NCBI RefSeq assembly: GCF_029852145.1
Contig: NC_079979.1
Location: 5,184,501-5,248,500, forward strand
Direction of reading: 5' to 3'
From: Microplitis mediator
Lineage: Eukaryota; Arthropoda; Insecta; Hymenoptera; Braconidae
DNA: 64,000 bases
In this document: piece after piece, positions 32,189 through 46,827 of the stretch
Numbering within the stretch: the first letter of the stretch is position 1
Layout of the letters: every line of letters starts with the position of its first letter
Program-made: the position numbers and the translations under genes
Notes under the pieces: model-generated
Database searches by the model: none
The model's input: the letters and a program-made list of their open reading frames with translations, nothing else
What the model was told of the DNA's origin: nothing

Positions 32189-33815
32189 TTTAACCAAAAA
32201 CAGGATCCGAAAAATTTCTAGATGTTACTAATCCCGTGATGGTCTAGAATATCCAGTCAAAAATTAGATGTCTATTCATTTTCGTTAAGTTGCAGTAACT
32301 TAAGCCTATGTAACTTCTGGCTGCACAACTAAATATCAACATCAAAAATATTCATCAGACATAAAATCCAAGACAAATTTTAGAATATTTTGCACGTATT
32401 TGGCGTTTATTTCAGGCAATTTTTGCAAATTTTATATCTTGTGTATATTCGTTTATTGATTTGTCAATTTTTTGTTATGGACTTGTTGAATTGAAAACAA
32501 AAAGTTGAATAATTGCTACTTTTCTATTAGGCTCGAAATAAATTTTTTTTTTTTTTTTTCAATATAAAAAAAGTTATCCATTTGTTGTTACTTAAATAGT
32601 TTTAATTACTTGAACGTTTTATTTAAAATAAAAATTTAAATTGATATCATAGTATTTCTAATACGATAAGACACTGTAGATGGCACTTTTCAATTGTTTC
32701 TCGCAGATACTCGTGAAACGTATAGTTTCAATATATAACATTTTGTAGACAGACGTTGATGGGCACTTCGGACAAAGTCATGTTGGATGCCTAAAGGTTC
32801 TTTGCACGTAGCAGTCAATCAGGATACACAGGATCGACAAAATGCGCAAAAAAGGAAATCAACGTCTTACGCCTAGGAAATGGTTCTCAAAAGAAGAGAA
32901 TCATTAGGCAAAAAATGACAATAAAAATAACAAACTGCCTGCAAAGAAGGGGTAGCTCTAATCGGGGGAAGCGTAATGCACTTCCATACTGGATCAGAAG
33001 TGTAGAAACACACTAGGCAACTGCTACTCCGTTACTCGACCAAAAGGAAGATGCCAAGGTCGAGTAATCCTTTTGTTTTTCATATATTTGATGAGATATA
33101 ATTTTTTATATTATAATTATGACTTTTTTTTACGTTAATTATTGACAAAAAAAAAAAAAAATTAAATCATTTACTCGTAATATGTATAATAGATTTTCTT
33201 TACGAGGGTATATAATTATTTTTGTAAATAATTTTTCAACTTTGATAATAACTTTAGGTAAAATTAATAACAAGGCTTTTAAAGTTTTCTGTAGCCTAAG
33301 AATTTATAATACGCTAATATTTTTAATACATGATTGATGTTGTCAGAAACGAATCGTCTAATCCAAGTTTTTACTCACTTTGCTAGTGCAATAATAATAG
33401 TATAGATTTTTCACGTTAACCGTAGCAGCTTAAAATAGAGCAGGCCAATTTGAATCATGAGAAAATTAATGATTTTATTAAGATCAAATTTGATAGCACG
33501 TAATATTTTATTGTTGAAAGTAATAATTTTTTATTTTTTGAAAATAATATAGCAAGTAATAAATTACAGGAAGGTTTTTATATATAAATTTTTCCATTAA
33601 ATTTTGAGTTATTGGCGTATATAATATGTATTATAAATCAGATATAGTGCAAAAATTAGTATCTTATGCTGTGACAAATTAAATTTCATACTGCAAATTT
33701 TTTTATTAAAAATTTTCGTAGCATCGTTTTATTGCATTCCAACCGTAGTTTGTATAAATTTTTTAATTATGACAGAAAATTTTCGTAGTTTAGTAGTAGA
33801 TAAAACAGATACAGC
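32189..33815 (+). repeat. Satellite unit 12 (1,627 bp)
   Basis: It is the twin of unit 2, with all of its diagnostics. One difference seen is TTTTTACTCAC (about 33372) against TTTTTATTCAC in unit 2. Confidence 0.95.
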
Positions 33816-35444
33816 TTTAACCAAAAACAGGATCCGAAAAATTTCTAGATGTTACTAATCCCGTGATGGTCTAGAATATCCAGTCAAAAATTAGATGTCT
33901 ATTCATTTTCGTTAAGTTGCAGTAACTTAAGCCTATGTAACTTCTGGCTGCACAACTAAATATCAACATCAAAAATATTCATCAGACATAAAATCCAAGA
34001 CAAATTTTAGAATATTTTGCACGTATTTGGCGTTTATTTCAGACAATTTTTGCAAATTTTATATCTTGTGTATATTCGTTTATTGATTTGTCAATTTTTT
34101 GTTATGGACTTGTTGAATTGAAAACAAAAAGTTGAATAATTGCTACTTTTCTATTAGGCTCGAAATAAATTTTTTTTTTTTTTTTTCAATATAAAAAAAG
34201 TTATCCATTTGTTGTTACTTAAATAGTTTTAATTACTTGAACGTTTTTTTTAAAATAAAAATTTAAATTGATATCATAGTATTTCTAATACGATAAGACA
34301 CTGTAGATGGCACTTTTCAATTGTTTCTCGCAGATACTCGTGAAACGTATAGTTTCAATATATAACATTTTGTAGACAGACGTTGATGGGCACTTCGGAC
34401 AAAGTCATGTTGGATGACTAAAGGTTCTTTGCACGTAGCAGTCAATCAGGATACACAGGATCGACAAAATGCGCAAAAAAGGAAATCAACGTCTTACGCC
34501 TAGGAAATGGTTCTCAAAAGAAGAGAATCATTAGGCAAAAAATGACAATAAAAATAACAAACTGCCTGCAAAGAAGGGGTAGCTCTGATCGGGGGAAGCG
34601 TAATGCACTTCCATACTGGATCAGAAGTGTAGAAACACACTAGGCAACTGCTACTCCGTTACTCGACCAAAAGGAAGATGCCAAGGTCGAGTAATCCTTT
34701 TGTTTTTCATATATTTGATGAGATATAATTTTTTAATTTAAAATTATGACTTTTTTTTACGTTAATTATTGACAAAAAAAAAAAAAAAAATTAAATCATT
34801 TACTCGTAATATGTATAATAGATTCTCTTTACGAGGGTATATAATTATTTTTGTAAATAATTTTTCAACTTTGATAATAACTTTAGGTAAAATTAATAAC
34901 AAGGCTTTTAAAGTTTTCTGTAGCCTAAGAATCTATAATACGCTAATATTTTTAATACATGATTGATATTGTCAGAAACGAAACGTCTAATCCAAGTTTT
35001 TATTCACTTTGCTAGTGCAATAAGAATAGTATAGATTTTTCAAGTTAACCGTAGCAGCTTAAAATAGAGCAGGCCAATTTGAATCATGAGAAAATTAATA
35101 ATTTTATTAAGATCAAATTTGATAGCACGTAATATTTTATTGTTGAAAGTAATAATTTTTTATTTTTTGAAAATAATATAGCAAGTAATAAATTACAGGA
35201 AGGTTTTTATATATAAATTTTTCCATTAAATTTTGAGTTATTGACGTATATAATATGTAATATAAATCAGATATAGTGCAAAAATTAGTATCTTATGCTG
35301 TGACAAATTAAATTTCATACTGCAAATTTTTTTATTAAAAATTTTCGTAGCATCGTTTTATTGCATTCCAACCGTAGTTTGTATAAATTTTTTAATCATG
35401 ACAGAAAATTTTCGTAGTTTAGTAGTAGATAAAACAGATACAGC
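33816..35444 (+). repeat. Satellite unit 13 (1,629 bp)
   Basis: It has CATAGTATTTCT and GGATGACTAAAGG, both shared with unit 16. TTTCAGACAAT, GATTCTCTTTACG, AGAATCTATAAT and CAAGTTAACC are private. Confidence 0.95.
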
Positions 35445-37059
35445 TTTAACCAAAAACAGGATCCGAAAAATTTCTAGATGTTACTAATCCCGTGATGGTC
35501 TAGAATATCCAGTCAAAAATTAGATGTCTATTCATTTTCGTTAAGTTGCAGTAACTTAAGCCTATGTAACTTCTGGCTGCACAACTAAATATCAACATCA
35601 AAAATATTCATCAGACATAAAATCCAAGACAAATTTTAGAATATTTTGCACGTATTTGGCGTTAATTTCAGGCAATTTTTGCAAATTTTATATCTTGTGT
35701 ATATTCGTTTATTGATTTGTCAATTTTTTGTTATGGACTTGTTGAATTGAAAACAAAAAGTTGAATAATTGCTACTTTTCTATTAGGCTCGAAATAAATT
35801 TTTTTTTTTTTTTTCAATATAAAAAAAGTTATCCATTTGTTGTTACTTAAATAGTTTTAATTACTTGAACGTTTTTTTTAAAATAAAAATTTAAATTGAT
35901 ATCATAGTTTTTCTAATACGATAAGACACTGTAGATGGCACTTTTCAATTGTTTCTCGCAGATACTCGTGAAACGTATAGTTTCAATATATAACATTTTG
36001 TAGACAGACGTTGATGGGCACTTCGGACAAAGTCATGTTGGATGGCTAAAGGTTCTTTGCACGTAGCAGTCAATCAGGATACACAGGATCGACAAAATGC
36101 GCAAAAAAGGAAATCAACGTCTTACGCCTAGGAAATGGTTCTCAAAAGAAGAGAATCATTAGGCAAAAAATAACAAACTGCCTGCAAAGAAGGGGTAGCT
36201 CTGATCGGGGGAAGCGTAATGCACTTCCATACTGGATCAGAAGTGTAGAAACACACTAGGCAACTGCTACTCCGTTACTCGACCAAAAGGAAGATGCCAA
36301 GGTCGAGTAATCCTTTTGTTTTTCATATATTTGATGAGATATAATTTTTTAATTTATAATTATGACTTTTTTTTACGTTAATTATTGACAAAAAAAAAAA
36401 AAAAATTAAATCATTTACTCGTAATATGTATAATAGATTTTCTTTACGAGGGTATATAATTATTTTTGTAAATAATTTTTCAACTTTGATAATAACTTTA
36501 GGTAAAATTAATAACAAGGCTTTTAAAGTTTTCTGTAGCCTAAGAATTTATAATACGCTAATATTTTTAATACATGATTGATATTGTCAGAAACGAAACG
36601 TCTAATCCAAGTTTTTATTCACTTTGCTAGTGCAATAAGAATAGTATAGATTTTTCACGTTAACCGTAGCAGCTTAAAATAGAGCAGGCCAATTTGAATC
36701 ATGAGAAAATTAATAATTTTATTAAGATCAAATTTGATAGCACGTAATATTTTATTGTTGAAGGTAATAATTTTTTATTTTTTGAAAATAATATAGCAAG
36801 TAATAAATTACAGAAAGGTTTTTATATATAAATTTTTCCATTAAATTTTGAGTTATTGACGTATATAATATGTAATATAAATCAGATATAGTGCAAAAAT
36901 TAGTATCTTATGCTGTGACAAATTAAATTTCATACTGCAAATTTTTTTATTAAAAATTTTCGTAGCATCGTTTTATTGCATTCCAACCGTAGTTTGTATA
37001 AATTTTTTAATCATGACAGAAAATTTTCGTAGTTTAGTAGTAGATAAAACAGATACAGC
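35445..37059 (+). repeat. Satellite unit 14 (1,615 bp, short form)
   Basis: It carries the 12-nt deletion, GGATGGCTAAAGG, GAAGGTAATAATT and ACAGAAAGG of units 1 and 11, but CCAAGACAAA like the consensus. GGCGTTAATTTC is shared only with unit 22. Confidence 0.95.
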
Positions 37060-38687
37060 TTTAACCAAAAACAGGATCCGAAAAATTTCTAGATGTTACT
37101 AATCCCGTGATGGTCTAGAATATCCAGTCAAAAATTAGATGTCTATTCATTTTCGTTAAGTTGCAGTAACTTAAGCCTATGTAACTTCTGGCTGCACAAC
37201 CAAATATCAACATCAAAAATATTCATCAGACATAAAATCCAAGACAAATTTTAGAATATTTTGCACGTATTTGGCGTTTATTTCAGGCAATTTTTGCAAA
37301 TTTTATATCTTGTGTATATTCGTTTATTGATTTGTCAATTTTTTGTTATGGACTTGTTGAATTGAAAACAAAAAGTTGAATAATTGCTACTTTTCTATTA
37401 GGCTCGAAATAAATTTTTTTTTTTTTTTTCAATATAAAAAAAGTTATCCATTTGTTGTTACTTAAATAGTTTTAATTACTTGAACGTTTTTTTTAAAATA
37501 AAAATTTAAATTGATATCATAGTTTTTCTAATACGATAAGACACTGTAGATGGCACTTTTCAATTGTTTCTCGCAGATACTCGTGAAACGTATAGTTTCA
37601 ATATATAACATTTTGTAGACAGACGTTGATGGGCACTTCGGACAAAGTCATGTTGGATGCCTAAAGGTTCTTTGCACGTAGCAGTCAATCAGGATACACA
37701 GGATCGACAAAATGCGCAAAAAAGGAAATCAACGTCTTACGCCTAGGAAATGGTTCTCAAAAGAAGAGAATCATTAGGCAAAAAATGACAATAAAAATAG
37801 GAAACTGCCTGCAAAGAAGAGGTAGCTCCGATCGGGGGTAGCGTAATGCACTTCCATACTGGATCTGAAGTGTAGAAACACACTAGGCAACTGCTACTCC
37901 GTTACTCGACCAAAAGGAAGATGCCAAGGTCGAGTAATCCTTTTGTTTTTCATATATTTGATGAGATATAATTTTTTAATTTAAAATTATGACTTTTTTT
38001 TACGTTAATTATTGACAAAAAAAAAAAAAAAAATTAAATCATTTACTCGTAATATGTATAATAGATTTTCTTTACGAGGGTATATAATTATTTTTGTAAA
38101 TAATTTTTCAACTTTGATAATAACTTTAGGTAAAATTAATAACAAGGCTTTTAAACTTTTCTCTAGCCTAAGAATTTATAATACGCTAATATTTTTAATA
38201 CATGATTGATATTGTCAGAAACGAAACGTCTAATCCAAGTTTTTATTCACTTTGCTAGTGCAATAAGAATAGTATAGATTTTTCACGTTAACCGTAGCAG
38301 CTTAAAATAGAGCAGGCCAATTTGAATCATGAGAAAATTAATGATTTTATTAAGATCAAATTTGATAGCACGTAATATTTTATTGTTGAAAGTAATAATT
38401 TTTTATTTTTTGAAAATAATATAGCAAGTAATAAATTACAGGAAGGTTTTTATATATAAATTTTTCCATTAAATTTTGAGTTATTGACGTATATAATATG
38501 TAATATAAATCAGATATAGTGCAAAAATTAGTATCTTATGCTGTGACAAATTAAATTTCATACTGCAAATTTTTTTATTGAAAATTTTCGTAGCATCGTT
38601 TTATTGCATTCCAACCGTAGTTTGTATAGATTTTTTAATCATGACAGAAAAATTTCGTAGTTTAGTAGTAGATAAAACAGATACAGC
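37060..38687 (+). repeat. Satellite unit 15 (1,628 bp)
   Basis: It has GGGGGTAGCG and AAACTTTTCTCTAGCC, like units 3 and 7. Private core changes are AATAGGAAACTG, GAAGAGGTAGCTCCG (one mismatch in the second core helix) and GGATCTGAAG (loop). Confidence 0.95.
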
Positions 38688-40316
38688 TTTAACCAAAAAC
38701 AGGATCCGAAAAATTTCTAGATGTTACTAATCCCGTGATGGTCTAGAATATCCAGTCAAAAATTAGATGTCTATTCATTTTCGTTAAGTTGCAGTAACTT
38801 AAGCCTATGTAACTTCTGGCTGCACAACTAAATATCAACATCAAAAATATTCATCAGACATAAAATCCAAGACAAATTTTAGAATATTTTGCACGTATTT
38901 GGCGTTTATTTCAGGCAATTTTTGCAAATTTTATATCTTGTGTATATTCGTTTATTGATTTGTCAATTTTTTGTTATGGACTTGTTGAATTGAAAACAAA
39001 AAGTTGAATAATTGCTACTTTTCTATTAGGCTCGAAATAAATTTTTTTTTTTTTTTTTCAATATAAAAAAAGTTATCCATTTGTTGTTACTTAAATAGTT
39101 TTAATTACTTGAACGTTTTTTTTAAAATAAAAATTTAAATTGATATCATAGTATTTCTAATACGATAAGACACTGTAGATGGCACTTTTCAATTGTTTCT
39201 CGCAGATACTCGTGAAACGTATAGTTTCAATATATAACATTTTGTAGACAGACGTTGATGGGCACTTCGGACAAAGTCATGTTGGATGACTAAAGGTTCT
39301 TTGCACGTAGCAGTCAATCAGGATACACAGGATCGACAAAATGCGCAAAAAAGGAAATCAACGTCTTACGCCTAGGAAATGGTTCTCAAAAGAAGAGAAT
39401 CATTAGGCAAAAAATGACAATAAAAATAACAAACTGCCTGCAAAGAAGGGGTAGCTCTGATCGGGGGAAGCGTAATGCACTTCCATACTGGATCAGAAGT
39501 GTAGAAACACACTAGGCAACTGCTACTCCGTTACTCGACCAAAAGGAAGATGCCAAGGTCGAGTAATCCTTTTGTTTTTCATATATTTGATGAGATATAA
39601 TTTTTTAATTTAAAATTATGACTTTTTTTTACGTTAATTATTGACAAAAAAAAAAAAAAAAATTAAATCATTTACTCGTAATATGTATAATAGATTTTCT
39701 TTACGAGGGTATATAATTATTTTTGTAAATAATTTTTCAACTTTGATAATAACTTTAGGTAAAATTAATAACAAGGCTTTTAAAGTTTTCTGTAGCCTAA
39801 GAATTTATAATACGCTAATATTTTTAATACATGATTGATATTGTCAGAAACGAAACGTCTAATCCAAGTTTTTATTCACTTTGCTAGTGCAATAAGAATA
39901 GTATAGATTTTTCACGTTAACCGTAGCAGCTTAAAATAGAGCAGGCCAATTTGAATCATGAGAAAATTAATAATTTTATTAAGATCAAATTTGATAGCAC
40001 GTAATATTTTATTGTTGAAAGTAATAATTTTTTATTTTTTGAAAATAATATAGCAAGTAATAAATTACAGGAAGGTTTTTATATATAAATTTTTCCATTA
40101 AATTTTGAGTTATTGACGTATATAATATGTAATATAAATCAGATATAGTGCAAAAATTAGTATCTTATGCTGTGACAAATTAAATTTCATACTGCAAATT
40201 TTTTTATTAAAAATTTTCGTAGCATCGTTTTATTGCATTCCAACCGTAGTTTGTATAAATTTTTTAATCATGACAGAAAATTTTCGTAGTTTTGTAGTAG
40301 ATAAAACAGATACAGC
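38688..40316 (+). repeat. Satellite unit 16 (1,629 bp)
   Basis: CATAGTATTTCT and GGATGACTAAAGG link it to unit 13. The tail GTTTTGTAGTAG is private. Confidence 0.95.
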
Positions 40317-41943
40317 TTCAACCAAAAACAGGATCCGAAAAATTTCTAGATGTTACTAATCCCGTGATGGTCTAGAATATCCAGTCAAAAATTAGATGTC
40401 TATTCATTTTCGTTAAGTTGCAGTAACTTAAGCCTATGTAACTTCTGGCTGCACAACTAAATATCAACATCAAAAATATTCATCAGACATAAAATCCAAG
40501 ACAAATTTTAGAATATTTTGCACGTATTTGGCGTTTATTTCAGGCAATTTTTGCAAATTTTATATCTTGTGTATATTCGTTTATTGATTTGTCAATTTTT
40601 TGTTATGGACTTGTTGAATTGAAAACAAAAAGTTGAATAATTGCTACTTTTCTATTAGGCTCGAAATAAATTTTTTTTTTTTTTTTCAATATAAAAAAAG
40701 TTATCCATTTGTTGTTACTTAAATAGTTTTAATTACTTGAACGTTTTTTTTAAAATAAAAATTTAAATTGATATCATAGTTTTTCTAATACGATAAGACA
40801 CTGTAGATGGCACTTTTCAATTGTTTCTCGCAGATACTCGTGAAACGTATAGTTTCAATATATAACATTTTGTAGACAGACGTTGATGGGCACTTCGGAC
40901 AAAGTCATGTTGGATGCCTAAAGGTTCTTTGCACGTAGCAGTCAATCAGGATACACAGGATCGACAAAATGCGCAAAAAAGGAAATCAACGTCTTACGCC
41001 TAGGAAATGGTTCTCAAAAGAAGAGAATCATTAGGCAAAAAATGACAATAAAAATAACAAACTGCCTGCAAAGAAGGGGTAGCTTTGATCGGGGGAAGCG
41101 TAATGCACTTCCATACTGGATCAGAAGTGTAGAAACACACTAGGCAACTGCTACTCCGTTACTCGACCAAAAGGAAGATGCCAAGGTCGAGTAATCCTTT
41201 TGTTTTTCATATATTTGATGAGATATAATTTTTTAATTTATAATTATGACTTTTTTTTACGTTAATTATTGACAAAAAAAAAAAAAAAATTAAATCATTT
41301 ACTCGTAATATGTATAATAGATTTCCTTTACGAGGGTATATAATTATTTTTGTAAATAATTTTTCAACTTTGATAATAACTTTAGGTAAAATTAATAACA
41401 AGGCTTTTAAAGTTTTCTGTAGCCTAAGAATTCATAATACGCTAATATTTTTAATACATGATTGATATTGTCAGAAACGAAACGTCTAATCCAAGTTTTT
41501 ATTCACTTTGCTAGTGCAATAAGAATAGTATAGATTTTTCACGTTAACCGTAGCAGCTTAAAATAGAGCAGGCCAATTTGAATCATGAGAAAATTAATGA
41601 TTTTATTAAGATCAAATTTGATAGCACGTAATATTTTATTGTTGAAAGTAATAATTTTTTATTTTTTGAAAATAATATAGCAAGTAATAAATTACAGGAA
41701 GGTTTTTATATATAAATTTTTCCATTAAATTTTGAGTTATTGACGTATATAATATGTAATATAAATCAGATATAGTGCAAAAATTAGTATCTTATGCTGT
41801 GACATATTAAATTTCATACTGCAAATTTTTTTATTAAAAATTTGCGTAGCATCGTTTTATTGCATTCCAACCGTAGTTTGTATAAATTTTTTAATCATGA
41901 CAGAAAATTTTCGTAGTTTAGTAGTAGATAAAACAGATACAGC
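40317..41943 (+). repeat. Satellite unit 17 (1,627 bp)
   Basis: It starts TTCAACC, like unit 8. Private changes are AGCTTTGATCGG, GATTTCCTTTACG, AGAATTCATAAT and AAATTTGCGTAG. GACATATTAA is shared with unit 27. Confidence 0.95.
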
Positions 41944-43571
41944 TTTAACCAAAAACAGGATCCGAAAAATTTCTAGATGTTACAAATCCCGTGATGGTCT
42001 AGAATATCCAGTCAAAAATTAGATGTCTATTCATTTTCGTTAAGTTGCAGTAACTTAAGCCTATGTAACTTCTGGCTGCACAACTAAATATCAACATCAA
42101 AAATATTCATCAGACATAAAATCCAAGACAAATTTTAAAATATTTTGCACGTATTTGGCGTTTATTTCAGGCAATTTTTGCAAATTTTATATCTTGTGTA
42201 TATTCGTTTATTGATTTGTCAATTTTTTGTTATGGACTTGTTGAATTGAAAACAAAAAGTTGAATAATTGCTACTTTTCTATTAGGCTCGAAATAAATTT
42301 TTTTTTTTTTTTTCAATATAAAAAAAGTTATCCATTTGTTGTTACTTAAATAGTTTTAATTACTTGAACGTTTTTTTTAAAATAAAAATTTAAATTGATA
42401 TCATAGTTTTTCTAATACGATAAGACACTGTAGATGGCACTTTTCAATTGTTTCTCGCAGATACTCGTGAAACGTATAGTTTCAATGTATAACATTTTGT
42501 AGACAGACGTTGATGGGCACTTCGGACAAAGTCATGTTGGATGCCTAAAGGTTCTTTGCACGTAGCAGTCAATCAGGATACACAGGATTGACAAAATGCG
42601 CAAAAAAGGAAATCAACGTCTTACGCCTAGGAAATGGTTCTCAAAAGAAGAGAATCATTAGGCAAAAAATGACAATAAAAATAACAAACTGCCTGCAAAG
42701 AAGGGGTAGCTCTGATCGGGGGAAGCGTAATGCACTTCCATACTGGATCAGAAGTGTAGAAACACACTAGGCAACTGCTACTCCGTTACTCGACCAAAAG
42801 GAAGATGCCAAGGTCGAGTAATCCTTTTGTTTTTCATATATTTGATGAGATATAATTTTTTAATTTAAAATTATGACTTTTTTTTACGTTAATTATTGAC
42901 AAAAAAAAAAAAAAAAATTAAATCATTTACTCGTAATATGTATAATAGATTTTCTTTACGAGGGTATATAATTAATTTTGTAAATAATTTTTCAACTTTG
43001 ATAATAACTTTAGGTAAAATTAATAACAAGGCTTTTAAAGTTTTCTGTAGCCTAAGAATTTATAATACGCTAATATTTTTAATACATGATTGATATTGTC
43101 AGAAACGAAACGTCTAATCCAAGTTTTTATTCACTTTGCTAGTGCAATAAGAATAGTATAGATTTTTCACGTTAACCGTAGCAGCTTAAAATAGAGCAGG
43201 CCAATTTGAATCATGAGAAAATTAATAATTTTATTAAGATCAAATTTGATAGCACGTAATAATTTATTGTTGAAAGTAATAATTTTTTATTTTTTGAAAA
43301 TAATATAGCAAGTAATAAATTACAGGAAGGTTTTTATATATAAATTTTTCCATTAAATTTTGAGTTATTGACGTATATAATATGTAATATAAATCAGATA
43401 TAGTGCAAAAATTAGTATCTTATGCTGTGACAAATTAAATTTCATACTACAAATTTTTTCATTAAAAATTTTCGTAGCATCGTTTTATTGCATTCCAACC
43501 GTAGTTTGTACAAATTTTTTAATCATGACAGAAAATTTTCGTAGTTTAGTAGTAGATAAAACAGATACAGC
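41944..43571 (+). repeat. Satellite unit 18 (1,628 bp)
   Basis: It has private GTTACAAATCCC, TTCAATGTATAAC, AGGATTGAC and ATAATTAATTTTG. ATACTACAAATTTTTTCATT is shared with unit 30. Confidence 0.95.
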
Positions 43572-45199
43572 TTTAACCAAAAACAGGATCCGAAAAATTT
43601 CTAGATGTTACTAATCCCGTGATGGTCTAGAATATCCAGTCAAAAATTAGATGTCTATTCATTTTTGTTAAGTTGCAGTAACTTAAGCCTATGTAACTTC
43701 TGGCTGCACAACTAAATATCAACATCAAAAATATTCATCAGACATAAAATCCAAGACAAATTTTAGAATATTTTGCACGTATTTGGCGTTTATTTCAGGC
43801 AATTTTTGCAAATTTTATATCTTGTGTATATTCGTTTATTGATTTGTCAATTTTTTGTTATGGACTTGTTGAATTGAAAACAAAAAGTTGAATAATTGCT
43901 ACTTTTCTATTAGGCTCGAAATAAATTTTTTTTTTTTTTTTCAATATAAAAAAAGTTATTCATTTGTTGTTACTTAAATAGTTTTAATTACTTGAACGTT
44001 TTTTTTAAAATAAAAATTTAAATTGATATCATAGTTTTTCTAATACGATAAGACACTGTAGATGGCACTTTTCAATTGTTTCTCGCAGATACTCGTGAAA
44101 CGTATAGTTTCAATATATAACATTTTGTAGACAGACGTTGATGGGCACTTCGGACAAAGTCATGTTGGATGCCTAAAGGTTCTTTGCACGTAGCAGTCAA
44201 TCAGGATACACAGGATCGACAAAATGCGCAAAAAAGGAAATCAACGTCTTACGCCTAGGAAATGGTTCTCAAAAGAAGAGAATCATTAGGCAAAAAATGA
44301 CAATAAAAATAACAAACTGCCTGCAAAGAAGGGGTAGCTCTGATCGGGGAAAGCGTAATGCACTTCCATACTGGATCAGAAGTGTAGAAACACACTAGGC
44401 AACTGCTACTCCGTTACTCGACCAAAAGGAAGATGCCAAGGTCGAGTAATCCTTTTGTTTTTCATATATTTGATGAGATATAATTTTTTAATTTAAAATT
44501 ATGACTTTTTTTTACGTTAATTATTGACAAAAAAAAAAAAAAAAATTAAATCATTTACTCGTAATATGTATAATAGATTTTCTTTACGAGGGTATATAAT
44601 TATTTTTGTAAATAATTTTTCAACTTTGATAATAACTTTAGGTAAAATTAATAACAAGGCTTTTAAAGTTTTCTGTAGCCTAAGAATTTATAATACGCTA
44701 ATATTGTTAATACATGATTGATATTGTCAGAAACGAAACGTCTAATCCAAGTTTTTATTCACTTTGCTAGTGCAATAAGAATAGTATAGATTTTTCACGT
44801 TAACCGTAGCAGCTTAAAATAGAGCAGGCCAATTTGAATCATGAGAAAATTAATAATTTTATTAAGATCAAATTTGATAGCACGTAATATTTTATTGTTG
44901 AAAGTAATAATTTTTTATTTTTTGAAAATAATATAGCAAGTAATAAATTACAGGAAGGTTTTTATATATAAATTTTTCCATTAAATTTTGAGTTATTGAC
45001 GTATATAATATGTAATATAAATCAGATATAGTGCAAAAATTAGTATCTTATGCTGTGACAAATTAAATTTCATACTGCAAATTTTTTTATTAAAAATTTT
45101 CGTAGCATCGTTTTATTGCATTCCAACCGTAGTTTGTATAAATTTTTTAATCATGACAGAAAATTTTCGTAGTTTAGTAGTAGATAAAACAGATACAGC
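43572..45199 (+). repeat. Satellite unit 19 (1,628 bp)
   Basis: It has private CATTTTTGTTAAG, GTTATTCATTT and GATCGGGGAAAGCG. CTAATATTGTTAAT is shared with unit 23. Confidence 0.95.
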
Positions 45200-46827
45200 T
45201 TTAACCAAAAACAGGATCCGAAAAATTTCTAGATGTTACTAATCCCGTGATGGTCTAGAATATCCAGTCAAAAATTAGATGTCTATTCATTTTCGTTAAG
45301 TTGCAGTAACTTAAGCCTATGTAACTTCTGGCTGCACAACTAAATATCAACATCAAAAATATTCATCAGACATAAAATCCAAGACAAATTTTAGAATATT
45401 TTGCACGTATTTGGCGTTTATTTCCCGCAATTTTTGCAAATTTTATATCTTGTGTATATTCGTTTATTGATTTGTCAATTTTTTGTTATGGACTTGTTGA
45501 ATTGAAAACAAAAAGTTGAATAATTGCTACTTTTCTATTAGGCTCGAAATAAATTTTTTTTTTTTTTTTCAATATAAAAAAAGTTATCCATTTGTTGTTA
45601 CTTAAATAGTTTTAATTACTTGAACGTTTTTTTTAAAATAAAAATTTAAATTGATATAATAGTTTTTCTAATACGATAAGACACTGTAGATGGCACTTTT
45701 CAATTGTTTCTCGCAGATACTCGTGAAACGTATAGTTTCAATATATAACATTTTGTAGACAGACGTTGATGGGCACTTCGGACAAAGTCATGTTGGATGC
45801 CTAAAGGTTCTTTGCACGTAGCAGTCAATCAGGATACACAGGATCGACAAAATGCGCAAAAAAGGAAATCAACGTCTTACGCCTAGGAAATGGTTCTCAA
45901 AAGAAGAGAATCATTAGGCAAAAAATGACAATAAAAATAACAAACTGCCTGCAAAGAAGGGGTAGCTCTGATCGGGGGAAGCGTAATGCACTTCCATACT
46001 GGATCAGAAGTGTAGAAACACACTAGGCAACTGCTACTCCGTTACTCGACCAAAAGGAAGATGCCAAGGTCGAGTAATCCTTTTGTTTTTCATATATTTG
46101 ATGAGATATAATTTTTTAATTTATAATTATGACTTTTTTTTTACGTTAATTATTGACAAAAAAAAAAAAAAAATTATATCATTTACTCGTAATATGTATA
46201 ATAGATTTTCTTTACGAGGGTATATAATTATTTTTGTAAATAATTTTTCAACGTTGATAATAACTTTAGGTAAAATTAATAACAAGGCTTTTAAAGTTTT
46301 CTGTAGCCTAAGAATTTATAATACGCTAATATTTTTAATACATGATTGATATTGTCAGAAACGAAACGTCTAATCCAAGTTTTTATTCACTTTGCTAGTG
46401 CAATAAGAATAGTATAGATTTTTCACGTTAACCGTAGCAGCTTAAAATAGAGCAGGCCAATTTGAATCATAAGCAAATTAATAATTTTATTAAGATCAAA
46501 TTTGATAGCACGTAATATTTTATTGTTGAAAGTAATAATTTTTTATTTTTTGAAAATAATATAGCAAGTAATAAATTACAGGAAGGTTTTTATATATAAA
46601 TTTTTCCATTAAATTTTGAGTTATTGACGTATATAATATGTAATATAAATCAGATATAGTGCAAAAATTAGTATCTTATGCTGTGACAAATTAAATTTCA
46701 TACTGCAAATTTTTTTATTAAAAATTTTCGTAGCATCGTTTTATTGCATTCCAACCGTAGTTTGTATAAATTTTTTAATCATGACAGAAAATTTTCGTAG
46801 TTTAGTAGTAGATAAAACAGATACAGC
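45200..46827 (+). repeat. Satellite unit 20 (1,628 bp)
   Basis: TTATTTCCCGC is shared with units 21 and 24, and TTATATCATT with units 21, 25 and 27. The tail AATCATAAGCAAATT is shared with unit 23. GATATAATAGT and CAACGTTGAT are private. Confidence 0.95.
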
